Origin: CAZUNO01 sp964621445 [NCBI: Candidatus Hadarchaeota archaeon]
Lineage (GTDB): Archaea > CAYQAE01 > CAYVLA01
Assembly: GCA_964621445.1 (NCBI GenBank)
Contig: CAZUNO010000013.1
Span: forward strand, 1 to 64,000
Length of the DNA stretch: 64,000 nt
Direction of reading: 5' to 3'
The translations under genes were made by a program, and so were the position numbers. The notes beneath the pieces are model-generated. The model was not told the origin of the DNA. It was given only the letters and a program-made list of their open reading frames with translations, and made no database searches. This document shows positions 34,325-43,273 of the stretch, piece by piece. Every line of letters starts with the position of its first letter. The stretch's first letter is position 1.

Positions 34325-35665
34325 TTACTCAAGCTGGTCCCTGATCCTGGTCTGGGATTTGAGGGAGATCACTCCACCGATCGCTATCAGTACCACCGAT
34401 ACGTAATAACCTCCGAATACGATCTGCCTGGTCATTACTATGAATGGGAGAGCAAATAGGAAGAGGCCGATCATCACTCCACCGCCGTATGATTTACCGG
34501 GCTTAAAATAGGATAAAAAGGCTCCCAGGAGCCCGCAACAGGCAAATATGAGGCTCACCGAGAGCAGAGTTCCACCAAAAAAGGAAACCTCGGTTGCCAC
34601 GGGCAAGAGGTCGGCATTTATCATCAACCATGTGTAGGAACCGAGCGCTAAACCGGCACCCAGAAGCCCCAGGGCCACCACGACCTTGTGATCGATGGTC
34701 GGAAGTACCTCTGCCTCCCGGTAAACTGGTTTGGAGACCTGAGCAGGCTTCAGCCCCAGAACCCGATCAATATAGGGCAGCCGACCGAAGATCCTGACCC
34801 CTTCACGCTCTGAGTAATGCATCAGATAGGGTTTGCCGTAGTATTCTATCCGCATCACCTTGTCCGATAGCCTGATTGGTCTCCCGCAGTAAGCGCATAT
34901 GCCCCCCTCCCCCGAAGCGTCCTCGATACCCTCCACAAAACGGGAAACTGAGAGAAGCTTGCTACCTTTGGATGTTATGGTTATGCTCCCCCCGCTCACC
35001 CTGAGAACTCCCTGATCCATAAGGTCGGATAGGACCTCATCCATGGAAACCTCCGGCTCTTCCGCGAAAAACTCGGAAAGCTGATTCTTGGTAAAACTTC
35101 TGCCGTACTTGTGCCTAGCTTCTATCAGTGGCTGAACCGAGTGCGTTATCTCTCTGACTTCCTTGGCCTTCGCCTTGGACAGTGGGCTGAGCATGGTGAA
35201 TTGTTCCAGGTATATATCCCTGCCTAAAGCGATTCCCAGAAGGCCAAGCACTAGCGATGCGGCAGTGGTCATCAAGCTGTCGGGATCGAATAAAGATTTG
35301 GCGACCCTCGTCAGGGCGGTTTCCAATGCAGTTCCCTTGACCAGCAGGGAGGAGGTACCGGCTAAAAGTATTCCACCAATGAAGGCCACGGAGCATATGA
35401 GCCATAGCGTCACTCCCTGTTTAGTCTGAAAACTTATGTCCTTGCTATCTAGATCCTGGGAGAAATAGTATCCCGCTGCAGTTCCTGCAACCAGATGAGC
35501 GGCCAGAATGAGATATGAACGGAGCATGGCAAAGGGAGGGAAAAGATATCCAATTAAAACAAAAATTGCCATTATTAGGAAGGCGTAGCCGCCATTTCTG
35601 ACATAGCCCTTTCTTAGAAGCAGGGCTCGTTCCTCTGAGGAAAGGTTGCTCTCGGGAGAGGACAT
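34325..35665 (-). CDS. Eight-TM membrane protein with internal winged-helix and CxxC domain
   Basis: A 446-residue protein with four N-terminal membrane helices (about 28-46, 50-70, 85-112, 131-152), a soluble insert of about 170 residues and four further helices (about 330-440). The insert has a winged-helix-like part (SFTKNQLSEFFAEEPEVS, DLMDQGVLRVSGGSITIT) and a zinc-knuckle-like CAYCGRPIRLSD followed by a His. It looks like a membrane-bound regulator or sensor, but I recognise no family. It starts with ATG at 35665 and ends 91 bp before the prs gene in the same direction. Confidence 0.8.
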   Translation of the reverse strand: MSSPESNLSSEERALLLRKGYVRNGGYAFLIMAIFVLIGYLFPPFAMLRSYLILAAHLVAGTAAGYYFSQDLDSKDISFQTKQGVTLWLICSVAFIGGILLAGTSSLLVKGTALETALTRVAKSLFDPDSLMTTAASLVLGLLGIALGRDIYLEQFTMLSPLSKAKAKEVREITHSVQPLIEARHKYGRSFTKNQLSEFFAEEPEVSMDEVLSDLMDQGVLRVSGGSITITSKGSKLLSVSRFVEGIEDASGEGGICAYCGRPIRLSDKVMRIEYYGKPYLMHYSEREGVRIFGRLPYIDRVLGLKPAQVSKPVYREAEVLPTIDHKVVVALGLLGAGLALGSYTWLMINADLLPVATEVSFFGGTLLSVSLIFACCGLLGAFLSYFKPGKSYGGGVMIGLFLFALPFIVMTRQIVFGGYYVSVVLIAIGGVISLKSQTRIRDQLE

Positions 35666-35855
35666 CCAACCAGAGCCTCTGGCCGAAATTGTCTTAAATG
35701 TATCGGGATATTACTTCAATGTCTAATTTCCTACCTTCCAATGGATAAAATCAGGCTCAGCCTGGAAATACAATTCGATCATCATATTTCAAAGTAAAAG
35801 GGCTCAGGAATAGATTTACAAACTCCGCTGAGGTTCCTCTATACAAGGAGATCCC

Positions 35856-36728
35856 TTGAAAAATAGGCTTAAAATGGCCATCCCGACAGGAAGCTTACAA
35901 AAAGACGTACTTGACCTTCTGCGTGCCGCTGGATATGAAATGGAACTCCAGGAGCGTTCATATCGTCCGGACACAAATGACGACGAGCTCTGGGTGAAGA
36001 TGCTCAGGCCCCAGGAGATCCCCTCACTCATTGACAGAGGTGTATACGATCTTGGAATAAGCGGAATGGACTGGATCATGGAGACGGGATCGGACGTGGA
36101 GCGAATAATAGATCTAGGCATTGGGGGATTCACCATCGTGCTCGCCGTCTCGGAAGAATCCGATATGTTCAAGGTTGAGGATCTAAAGAACCTGGACCCG
36201 GCAAGGGTTTCCACCGAATATGTTAGTTTGGCCAAGTCCTATCTGGACGAGCAGGACATAACACGAGCATCAATACATTTCTCCTGGGGCGCAACCGAGG
36301 CCAAACCTCCCGAGGACGCGGACGCCATTATAGACGGCTTCCAGACGGGTACCACCCTGGAGCAGAATAGGCTAAGGATTCTAGATGATGTATTGGATTC
36401 AAGTGCCTGGCTTTTTGCTAACAAGGAGGCCCTAAAGGATGACTGGAAGAAGCAGAAGATTGAGGGGGTAAGGATAATGATCGCCGGGGCAATTCTGGCC
36501 AAGGGAAAGGTGCTCATTAAACTCAATGTTCCCGCACACAAGTTGAAGGAGATCGCAGATCTGGTTCCGGCGATGGAACAGCCAACGATTAGCGAACTTT
36601 ACGGGGAAGAATGGTACGCCCTGGAAACGGTGGTCGATGAAAAGGACCTCGTCCAACTTATTCCAAGGATGAAGATGGCGGGGGCAAAGGACATAATCGA
36701 ATATGACCTGAAGAAGGTAATACCCTAG
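35856..36728 (+). CDS. hisG: ATP phosphoribosyltransferase (HisG), long form
   Basis: A 290-residue HisG, the first enzyme of histidine synthesis (ATP plus PRPP). The N-terminal MAIPTGSLQKDVLDLLRAAG is classical, GVYDLGISGMDWI and the PRPP-loop region DAIIDGFQTGTTLEQN follow, and a C-terminal ACT-like regulatory domain of about 75 residues marks the self-sufficient long form that needs no HisZ. A TTG at 35856 is the start: AAGGAG sits five bases before it, while the next ATG lies seven codons in. No other his genes are in the window. Confidence 0.95.
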   Translation: MKNRLKMAIPTGSLQKDVLDLLRAAGYEMELQERSYRPDTNDDELWVKMLRPQEIPSLIDRGVYDLGISGMDWIMETGSDVERIIDLGIGGFTIVLAVSEESDMFKVEDLKNLDPARVSTEYVSLAKSYLDEQDITRASIHFSWGATEAKPPEDADAIIDGFQTGTTLEQNRLRILDDVLDSSAWLFANKEALKDDWKKQKIEGVRIMIAGAILAKGKVLIKLNVPAHKLKEIADLVPAMEQPTISELYGEEWYALETVVDEKDLVQLIPRMKMAGAKDIIEYDLKKVIP

Positions 36729-36737
36729 GGTAGTGAT

Positions 36738-38003
36738 ATGTTGAGCGAAGACTATGACGTGGATAGGGAAAAGATATTGGACTGGCTGAGCATGGAGTTT
36801 GACGATGACTTGGGAGGTTACGTCAGCGATGAGACGGACCTTCCTCTCAGCCTATACTATGATGATGATGCTGAAGAGCTCTGCCTGCTAAATCAGGTAA
36901 AATTGCCGTATGAAGTTGATATGTGGCGGACGGGTGACTGGGAAGAGGGAGCCCAGAAGGGAATTGCCGGAATGATAACCCGGGGAAGCCAGGCAATAGG
37001 CGTCACCGGTGCCTACTGCATGCTTCTGGTGGCTGCCAAATATAAGGACGAAACGAAGAAGGGTACGGTTGAGAAGGTTCTTAAAGCCGCGGATAAGATA
37101 AAGGAAGCCAGACCAACGGCCGCCAACCTGACCTGGGCCGTGGACCGCATGTCTAAGGCAGCCAAGGATGCTCTTAAGACGGCCGGGAAGGTCTATATGC
37201 ACCTAAAGAACGAGGCAGACCTCATATTTGCCGAGGATATTTTCATCAGCAGGGCCCTGGCCGAGAACGGCACCCGACTGATAGATGACGGAGAGACCAT
37301 ACTTACCCATTGCAATGCTGGATCTCTGGCAACATCCTATGGTGGAAGTGCCCTGGGAATACTGGAGTATGCCTCATCACAGGGAAAGGAGGTGACCGTT
37401 GTCTCCAAGGAAACCCGTCCCAGATCTCAGGGATATAAGCTAACCCTCTGGGAACTATCGACCGCCGGGATACCGGTCGCTGCCGTTACCGACAACATGG
37501 TTTCCAGCAGTTTTGAGGAGTTTGGAATCGATCGTGTTCTGGTGGGGGCTGATCGAATCACCAAGGACGGTTGTGTGGCCAACAAGGTGGGAACCAAGGA
37601 CATAGCTAGGATGGTTGCCTTTAATCAGGTGCCCTTCATCGTGGCTGCGTCGTATTCAACCCTGGATCTTGAAAACGAGGGAGACGATATCCCCATAGAA
37701 CAGAGATCAACCGATGAAATCTCGCTTCCCTATCATTATGAGGCCCTAGCTAGGAAGAAGGATGGAGTCATAGCAGAGGACGGGCTGGAGTTCTGGCCTC
37801 CCAAAGAAATGGTCTCGGAGGAGCTTGAACCGGGCAAGATCATGCTGTTCAACCCCGCATTTGATGTCACTAGCTCTCGTCTAGTCAGCAATATCGTGCT
37901 AGAAATGGGGATTTACAGGCCGGAAAGAATTTCCACCCTGGACGAGGAAAAGATCCAAGAAAGCGTCTCAAAGATCATGGCCAAGTATATGGGGAAGATC
38001 TAG
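36738..38003 (+). CDS. MtnA/aIF2B-family sugar-1-phosphate isomerase
   Basis: A 421-residue protein of the eIF2B-related isomerase family. Landmarks match methylthioribose-1-phosphate isomerase: LLNQVKLP, TRGSQAIGVTGAYC, THCNAGSLATSYGGSALG with the catalytic Cys, TRPRSQGYKLTLWEL and VGADRITKDGCVANKVGT with the catalytic Asp. It is longer than usual (MtnA about 350, ribose-1,5-bisphosphate isomerase about 320) because of an N-terminal extension and an insert near residues 325-355 (YHYEALARKKDGV). It begins 10 bp after hisG and converges on cdc6 with a 4 bp overlap. MtnA or an R15P-isomerase-like role are both possible; I favour MtnA-like. Confidence 0.85.
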   Translation: MLSEDYDVDREKILDWLSMEFDDDLGGYVSDETDLPLSLYYDDDAEELCLLNQVKLPYEVDMWRTGDWEEGAQKGIAGMITRGSQAIGVTGAYCMLLVAAKYKDETKKGTVEKVLKAADKIKEARPTAANLTWAVDRMSKAAKDALKTAGKVYMHLKNEADLIFAEDIFISRALAENGTRLIDDGETILTHCNAGSLATSYGGSALGILEYASSQGKEVTVVSKETRPRSQGYKLTLWELSTAGIPVAAVTDNMVSSSFEEFGIDRVLVGADRITKDGCVANKVGTKDIARMVAFNQVPFIVAASYSTLDLENEGDDIPIEQRSTDEISLPYHYEALARKKDGVIAEDGLEFWPPKEMVSEELEPGKIMLFNPAFDVTSSRLVSNIVLEMGIYRPERISTLDEEKIQESVSKIMAKYMGKI

Positions 38004-39247
38004 GCTTTGTATTTCACGTAGTCCCCGCTCGAGACCTCTTCGCTTATTATTTCCTCCAGTTTTTGGGAGAGGATCTCCACCGGTATATCCTGGATGCTGA
38101 CTCGGGTAGACATACCTCCAGTATCCTTAAGTCCGATCTCAGTCTTGGCCTCGACGAAACCCAGATTGCCCAGGTCCTTCAGGTAGGACGCGAATGAGGT
38201 GTATGATCTTGACGGTTCGTTGTATTGCTCACACAGGCTCTCATACTCCGAGAATATATCTCCGGATAAAACGCTCTGCGAGTTACCCAATAAATTAGCC
38301 GCGGACAGGTATGTGAGCTTCTGGTGAAGATTCAGCTCCCGGAGCTCTGTCTCCGAAACTACGGGCAATACCTCTGCCTTGGCAGCCCTAACGTCCTCGA
38401 AAGATACTTCCGGGTTCTCGCCTCTATCCGCTCGTTTGCCCGCGTAGTACATCATTTCCAAAGCGAACCTGCAGTCTCCCGTCTGTGCCGCGATTTCGGA
38501 CACGAAGTTCACCACATCATCCGACATGGCGCCCTCCATAAAGGCCTCGTTGGCCCGGTATCTCAATATATCGAAGAGTTGGGATGCGTTGTACTTGTCT
38601 AACTTGATCACGTTTTTCTTCAGGGAGCTACGGGTAGGTTCATCCAGCTTGTAGTAATAGGAGAAATCCCTACTGATCAGGATCATGCTATATCTGGCAA
38701 CGCTGTCAAGTCGGTGATTCTCAAGTGGTCTTGACAGGAAGTATATTATGTCCCTGCCATCTCTGCTCATATAGTAGTCTATCTCGTCCAGACATATGAT
38801 AAGGATGGTATTAGAGTCCACGAGGATGTCATCGACCGCTCTCTGGACATATTCGGCCGGATAACCCCTAAGCTCTAGTTCGGGTTGGAGTTCCTTGGCC
38901 ATGGAAGCCCATATCATGTAATCCGTGCGTTCCTTCCGACAGTTTATGTGGATATACTTCAGGTTTATGTCACGTCTAGAGCCGGCCTGTTCTATGCTCT
39001 TACCAAATCTTTTGGCCAACATCGTTTTTCCGGTGCCAATACCCCCCAAAATGGTCACCGTCTGTGCAACCGGTGCCGGGGATATCGAGCCCTTGAAGTA
39101 CTCCACCAGCTCCTTTAGCTCATCCTCTCTGTGGGGAAGGTACTGAGGCACGTAGGCCGCATCCAACTTTGACTCTTCCCTAAAAATGGTGGACTTGCCC
39201 AGAATGTCCTCGACCATCGTGTCTACTTCGCCCATCCTCCCGTTCAT
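38000..39247 (-). CDS. cdc6: Orc1/Cdc6-family replication initiator
   Basis: A 415-residue AAA+ initiator that binds origin repeats and loads the MCM helicase. Walker A is GGIGTGKTMLAKR near residue 70 and Walker B is IICLDEIDYY near residue 150; sensor-type residues and a C-terminal winged helix (LLGNSQSVLSGDIFSEYESL onward) follow. The 39247 start is supported by a TATA-like ATTTATATT on the minus strand at 39271-39279, 28 bp upstream, as in leaderless archaeal genes; ATGs at 39235 and 39217 are alternatives. The gene is divergent from radA, with a candidate origin between them. Confidence 0.93.
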   Translation of the reverse strand: MNGRMGEVDTMVEDILGKSTIFREESKLDAAYVPQYLPHREDELKELVEYFKGSISPAPVAQTVTILGGIGTGKTMLAKRFGKSIEQAGSRRDINLKYIHINCRKERTDYMIWASMAKELQPELELRGYPAEYVQRAVDDILVDSNTILIICLDEIDYYMSRDGRDIIYFLSRPLENHRLDSVARYSMILISRDFSYYYKLDEPTRSSLKKNVIKLDKYNASQLFDILRYRANEAFMEGAMSDDVVNFVSEIAAQTGDCRFALEMMYYAGKRADRGENPEVSFEDVRAAKAEVLPVVSETELRELNLHQKLTYLSAANLLGNSQSVLSGDIFSEYESLCEQYNEPSRSYTSFASYLKDLGNLGFVEAKTEIGLKDTGGMSTRVSIQDIPVEILSQKLEEIISEEVSSGDYVKYKA

Positions 39248-39270
39248 AAGAGATTAATAGCAGCAGCTGG

Positions 39271-39279
39271 AATATAAAT
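39271..39279 (-). promoter_or_regulatory. TATA box of the cdc6 gene
   Basis: The minus strand reads ATTTATATT, centred 28 bp before the proposed ATG. This spacing puts the transcription start at or next to the start codon, so the message is probably leaderless; no Shine-Dalgarno sequence precedes this ATG. Confidence 0.55.
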
Positions 39280-39289
39280 GTAAGTGTAA

Positions 39290-39402
39290 CCCCCTCCCCT
39301 ACCTGTTAATTGTTATGACCTCCTATTTTTCCCTCAAAGGTCCCATGATTCCATTTCCCTTTAAATACAGACGGTTAATTAACAACTCACAGCAAGGGGG
39401 GG
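39290..39402. other. Candidate replication origin between cdc6 and radA
   Basis: Two inverted elements flank an AT-rich core. On the minus strand, 39290-39309 reads TTAACAGGTAGGGGAGGGGG; on the plus strand, 39379-39402 starts with TTAACA and ends in a run of seven G. Archaeal origin recognition boxes commonly end in a G-string, lie inverted around a duplex-unwinding AT-rich core, and sit next to cdc6. The spacer inside each element differs (4 versus 11 bases), so these are not perfect copies. The call rests on position and general layout. Confidence 0.4.
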
Positions 39403-39412
39403 TCCAAAGAAC

Positions 39413-39422
39413 GCTTATAAGC
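39413..39422 (+). promoter_or_regulatory. TATA box of the radA gene
   Basis: The palindrome GCTTATAAGC contains the TATA-like CTTATAAG, centred about 39 bp before the radA ATG at 39456, leaving a leader of about 12-15 bases. Confidence 0.6.
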
Positions 39423-39455
39423 CTCTCCAGCCAAGCGCATATCGAAGTGAACATA

Positions 39456-40409
39456 ATGTCCACTGAGATAGAAGACCTTCCTGGAGTGGGGCCTAGAACT
39501 GCTAAAAACCTAGAGAATGCCGGCTACTACTCAGTCGAAAGTCTTGCTATTACCTCTCCCCATGAAATATGCGAAATCTCGGGGATTTCCGATACCATCG
39601 CGCTCAAGATAATATCCACGGCAAAGGAACACGCGGATCATCTGGTGAAATGGCACCGCGGATCCGAGGTAATGAAAAGACGTAAGGACCTTCCAAGAAT
39701 AACTACCGGTAGCAAGGAGATGGACGATATGGTTGCCGGCGGATTGGAACCGACATCCATCACCGAGTTCTATGGAGAGTTCAGCTCGGGCAAATCCCAA
39801 ATTTGTCATCAACTAGCAGTAGATGTGCAACTCCCACCGGAAGAGGGGGGTATCGAGGGCAAGGTCCTTTGGCTGGACACGGAGGCCACCTTCAGGCCGG
39901 AAAGGATACACGAAATGGCCATGGGAATGGGTCTCGATCCCGATGCTGTCCTGGATAACATTCTGACCACGCGGGCGTATAATTCGGCGCATCAGATGCT
40001 ACTTCTGGAAAATGCCGAGAAGATGATAAGGGAGGAGGACATCAAGATGCTCGTAATTGACAGCTTGATGGTGCACTTCCGATCGGAATACCTGGGACGA
40101 GCAAAGCTGGCAGAAAGACAGCAGAAACTTGCCCAGCACCTTTCAAAACTACACAGACTTACCGACATATACCAGCTGGTATCTGTCCTAACAAATCAGG
40201 TGCAATCCCGCCCTGACATACTCTTCGGAGACCCGACTGCCCCCATCGGAGGGAATGTACTGGGGCACTCGACTACCACCCGGATCTATCTCCGCAAATC
40301 CAAGGGAGAAACCAGGGTTGCCAGAGTGGTTGACTCCCCCTGCTTGCCTCTAGGAGAGGCAAGATTCTTGATAACAACTGAAGGTATAAAGGACGTAGAA
40401 GCTTCCTAA
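39456..40409 (+). CDS. radA: DNA repair and recombination protein RadA
   Basis: A 317-residue archaeal recombinase. The N-terminal helix-hairpin-helix domain (residues 1-60, DLPGVGPRTAKNLENAGYYS) is followed by the RecA core with Walker A GEFSSGKSQI near residue 105, Walker B MLVIDSLM, and the L2-region segment DPTAPIGGNVLGHSTTTRIYLRK. Length and order match the family. The ATG at 39456 begins at the conserved domain. It is divergent from cdc6. Confidence 0.97.
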   Translation: MSTEIEDLPGVGPRTAKNLENAGYYSVESLAITSPHEICEISGISDTIALKIISTAKEHADHLVKWHRGSEVMKRRKDLPRITTGSKEMDDMVAGGLEPTSITEFYGEFSSGKSQICHQLAVDVQLPPEEGGIEGKVLWLDTEATFRPERIHEMAMGMGLDPDAVLDNILTTRAYNSAHQMLLLENAEKMIREEDIKMLVIDSLMVHFRSEYLGRAKLAERQQKLAQHLSKLHRLTDIYQLVSVLTNQVQSRPDILFGDPTAPIGGNVLGHSTTTRIYLRKSKGETRVARVVDSPCLPLGEARFLITTEGIKDVEAS

Positions 40410-40470
40410 GTAAGGGGCTGGCCCCTGGCCCATATGCGGTCGGCCTTCGGTCAGGGGCCTTTAAATCCCC

Positions 40471-41466
40471 TTATATTCTATCTGCTATTGCTCTCGCCAT
40501 TTCTATGGTCCCAGCAGAGCCCCCGAGGTCGTAGGTTACGGTTTTTCCCTCGGCAATTACCTCTGAAACCGCGGATACTATATTGTTTGCTTGGGTATCT
40601 TTATTCAGATGCTCCAACATCATTGCCGCTGAAAGAATCGTGGCGGTGGGATTTACCTTGTTCATTCCCTTGTACTTCGGTGCCGAGCCGTGGACCGGCT
40701 CGAATACGGCGCAATCATCGCCAATATTACCGGAAGGAGCAACCCCAAGACCGCCGACCAGACCTGCACACAGATCCGAAAGTATATCTCCGAATAAGTT
40801 GCTGGTCACGATAACATCATAAAGATGGGGCTTGACCACCAGCTGCATGGCCATGTTATCAACTATTCTCTCTTCATACTTAATTTCATCAAAATCCTCT
40901 GAAACTTCCCTCGCGGTCTCCAGAAATAGGCCACCCGTCACCTTCATTATATTGGCCTTGTGTACCACGGTGACCTTTTTACGTCCGTGTCGGGCTGCGT
41001 AGTTAAACGCGAATCTCACTATTCTTTCAGAGTTGGGACGAGTTATGATCCTGACGCTCTCTCCATGATCTTCATCTACACGTCTCTCCACGCCGGAATA
41101 CAATCCCTCTATGTTTTCCCTCACCACAACCAGGTCCACGTCCTGGTACCTACTGCTAGCACCTATAAAAGACCTTGCCGGCCTGACATTTGCATAGAGA
41201 TCCAACCTCTTTCTCAATTCCACGTTTACCGAACGAAAGCCTGACCCCACGGGAGTGGTTATGGGTCCCTTAAGGCCCACCTTGTTCCTGGATATGGAAT
41301 CCAAAACCTCCTGCGGGAGAGGCGTGTCGTCCCTCTCCATGGTCTCTGCACCTGCCTTAACCATCTCAAATTCAAGGCTTGCTCCCGTCTTTTCCAGGAC
41401 CAGAAGGGTGGCCTCGATGACCTCCGGCCCTATTCCATCCCCTGGGATGAGGGTTATCTTCTTCAT
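40471..41466 (-). CDS. leuB: 3-isopropylmalate/isocitrate-type dehydrogenase (LeuB family)
   Basis: A 331-residue NAD-dependent beta-decarboxylating dehydrogenase. Landmarks are [12 protein letters not shown] at the start, [26 protein letters not shown] with the catalytic Lys, [23 protein letters not shown] and [21 protein letters not shown]. Its ATG overlaps the stop of leuD by four bases. The substrate-loop sequence does not settle between isopropylmalate and the related homoisocitrate or isocitrate; the operon with LeuC and LeuD favours isopropylmalate. No leuA is in the window. Confidence 0.9.
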   Translation of the reverse strand: MKKITLIPGDGIGPEVIEATLLVLEKTGASLEFEMVKAGAETMERDDTPLPQEVLDSISRNKVGLKGPITTPVGSGFRSVNVELRKRLDLYANVRPARSFIGASSRYQDVDLVVVRENIEGLYSGVERRVDEDHGESVRIITRPNSERIVRFAFNYAARHGRKKVTVVHKANIMKVTGGLFLETAREVSEDFDEIKYEERIVDNMAMQLVVKPHLYDVIVTSNLFGDILSDLCAGLVGGLGVAPSGNIGDDCAVFEPVHGSAPKYKGMNKVNPTATILSAAMMLEHLNKDTQANNIVSAVSEVIAEGKTVTYDLGGSAGTIEMARAIADRI

Positions 41467-41966
41467 CTGCCTTTTCCCTCGGGTAAACGGCCGAATTTCT
41501 TTATATAGGGAGCCAGTCCTCCCTGGTCAAGTATTTCCTGCATTATATCCGGGAGTGGATTGAATTCTAGTGATAGACCACGTTGTTCGTCGATCAAGAT
41601 ACCCTTTCCCAGGTCAACTTCCAGCAAATCTCCATCCTCAATTCGGTCCGTGTTGCATTCGATAGCCGGGAGACCCACGTTGATTGCATTACGGTAGAAG
41701 ATCCTGGCAAAGCTTTTAGCGATTACACATGAAATGCCGGCCTCCCTTATGACCAGGGGAGCCTGTTCCCTTGACGAGCCGTATCCAAAATTATCGCCGG
41801 CCACAATGATATCTCCATTCTCAACCTTCTCGGAGAATTCCGGATCCAGGTCCTCAAAAAGGTGGGTGGCGAGCTCCTTCATATCCAGGGTCTTGAACTT
41901 GTATTTACCCGAAATTATGTAATCCGTATTCACGTCGTCATTAAATTTGTGAGCAATGCCCTTCAT
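41463..41966 (-). CDS. leuD: 3-isopropylmalate dehydratase small subunit
   Basis: A 167-residue swivel subunit of the aconitase family. It opens with [19 protein letters not shown], has [17 protein letters not shown] near residue 60 and [19 protein letters not shown]. It joins LeuC to form the [4Fe-4S] enzyme that moves the hydroxyl group of isopropylmalate. Homoaconitase small subunits look very similar. It overlaps both neighbours by four bases (ATGA type), so the three genes are translationally coupled. Confidence 0.93.
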   Translation of the reverse strand: MKGIAHKFNDDVNTDYIISGKYKFKTLDMKELATHLFEDLDPEFSEKVENGDIIVAGDNFGYGSSREQAPLVIREAGISCVIAKSFARIFYRNAINVGLPAIECNTDRIEDGDLLEVDLGKGILIDEQRGLSLEFNPLPDIMQEILDQGGLAPYIKKFGRLPEGKGR

Positions 41967-43210
41967 GTGAACTCCCTCGGATCGGTAATCTTTCCCTCCA
42001 TTGCTGATGCGGCGACCGTGGCTGGGGACCCCAAGTAGATGAACGCCCGGTTATTCCCCATCCTCCCCTTGAAGTTTCTATTCGCGCTGGATATTACCAC
42101 ATCCCCATCCCCGGGCACACCAGCATGGGTCCCGACACAGGGGCCACATCCTGGGGTGACTGGAACCGCCCCCGCAGATACCAGTTTCTGGAAAACCCCG
42201 GTTTCCATTGCCTGCTTTAGGATCTTTCTTGAGGCCGGTGCCACTATGAACCTTACCTCAGCATCTACCCTTTCCCCATTCAGGATCCGGGCCGCGATCT
42301 CTAGATCCTCAAGCCTGCCGTTGGTACAGGTACCTAGATAGGCCTGATCAATATCCTTCCCCTCCACTTCCTCCAGGGGGACCACATCATCCACCCTATG
42401 GGGCCGTGATATCCTGGGTCCGATATCCCCGACCTCCAATGTTCTGGACCATTCGTAATTTGCTCCCGGGTCGGGGGATGTCGGCATTCCCTTCTCGCCC
42501 GGCAGATATTCATTAACCTTGGTATCGAATTCCATTATGGCCGTTTTGGCCCCCATCTCCACTGCCATATTACACATTGTTAACCTACCGTCGATTGACA
42601 GGTTTTCAACGGCCTCCCCGGTAAACTCCACCGACATGTAGGTTGCCCCGGACGCCCCCACCTGTCCAACAACCTCAAGGGTTGCATCCTTGGCATAGAC
42701 CCCCTCTGGGAAATCGCCCTCAAGAACTATCATTCCCGATCTCGGAACCTTAAACCAGAGTTTCCCCGTCCTCATGGCAGCAGCCGCGTCCGTGCTGCCT
42801 ACTCCCGTGGCAAAGGCATTGAGAGCACCATAGGTACAGGTATGTGAATCAGCACCGACTACCAGGTTTCCGGGAAGGACATGACCCTGTTCCGGCATTA
42901 GTTGATGGCAAACCCCACAGCCAACATCGTAGAGATTCGATATTCCATGTTCTGAAGCAAAATCCCTCATGCTAGCGTGAAGGCTTGACACCCCCTCGCT
43001 GGGGCTGGGGGCGTTATGATCGAGTACCAAAGCCACCCTATCGCCATCCCAGATCCTGCCCCCTCCCATATCATTGAATGCCTTTATGGCCAGAGGAGCG
43101 GTTCCGTCTTGAGCCATAACCAGGTCCACATCGGCTATGACCACATCGCCAGCGCTTGCATCCTGATTGCTCTTCTCGGAAAGTATGTTCTCTGCTAAGG
43201 TCTTTGGCAA
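41963..43210 (-). CDS. leuC: 3-isopropylmalate dehydratase large subunit
   Basis: A 415-residue aconitase-family subunit. Fe-S cysteines are in LGTCTNGRLEDLE and TPGCGPCVGTHAGVPG; DHNAPSPSE and VVGADSHTCTYGALNAFATGVGSTD are present. The frame is open up to 43273, but the family start M-x-K-TLAE-x-ILSE is matched if the TTG at 43210 is initiator (PKTLAENILSEK follows), giving the usual archaeal length. A GAGG sequence lies upstream. It follows the A3 cassette gene within 63 bp, so read-through from that gene is likely. Confidence 0.92.
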   Translation of the reverse strand: MPKTLAENILSEKSNQDASAGDVVIADVDLVMAQDGTAPLAIKAFNDMGGGRIWDGDRVALVLDHNAPSPSEGVSSLHASMRDFASEHGISNLYDVGCGVCHQLMPEQGHVLPGNLVVGADSHTCTYGALNAFATGVGSTDAAAAMRTGKLWFKVPRSGMIVLEGDFPEGVYAKDATLEVVGQVGASGATYMSVEFTGEAVENLSIDGRLTMCNMAVEMGAKTAIMEFDTKVNEYLPGEKGMPTSPDPGANYEWSRTLEVGDIGPRISRPHRVDDVVPLEEVEGKDIDQAYLGTCTNGRLEDLEIAARILNGERVDAEVRFIVAPASRKILKQAMETGVFQKLVSAGAVPVTPGCGPCVGTHAGVPGDGDVVISSANRNFKGRMGNNRAFIYLGSPATVAASAMEGKITDPREFT

Positions 43211-43273
43211 CTCAATCAGCCTCGGGCTCCACCGGGCGGCAATAAAATCTTTCCTGGTTACCAATAATCTCAA

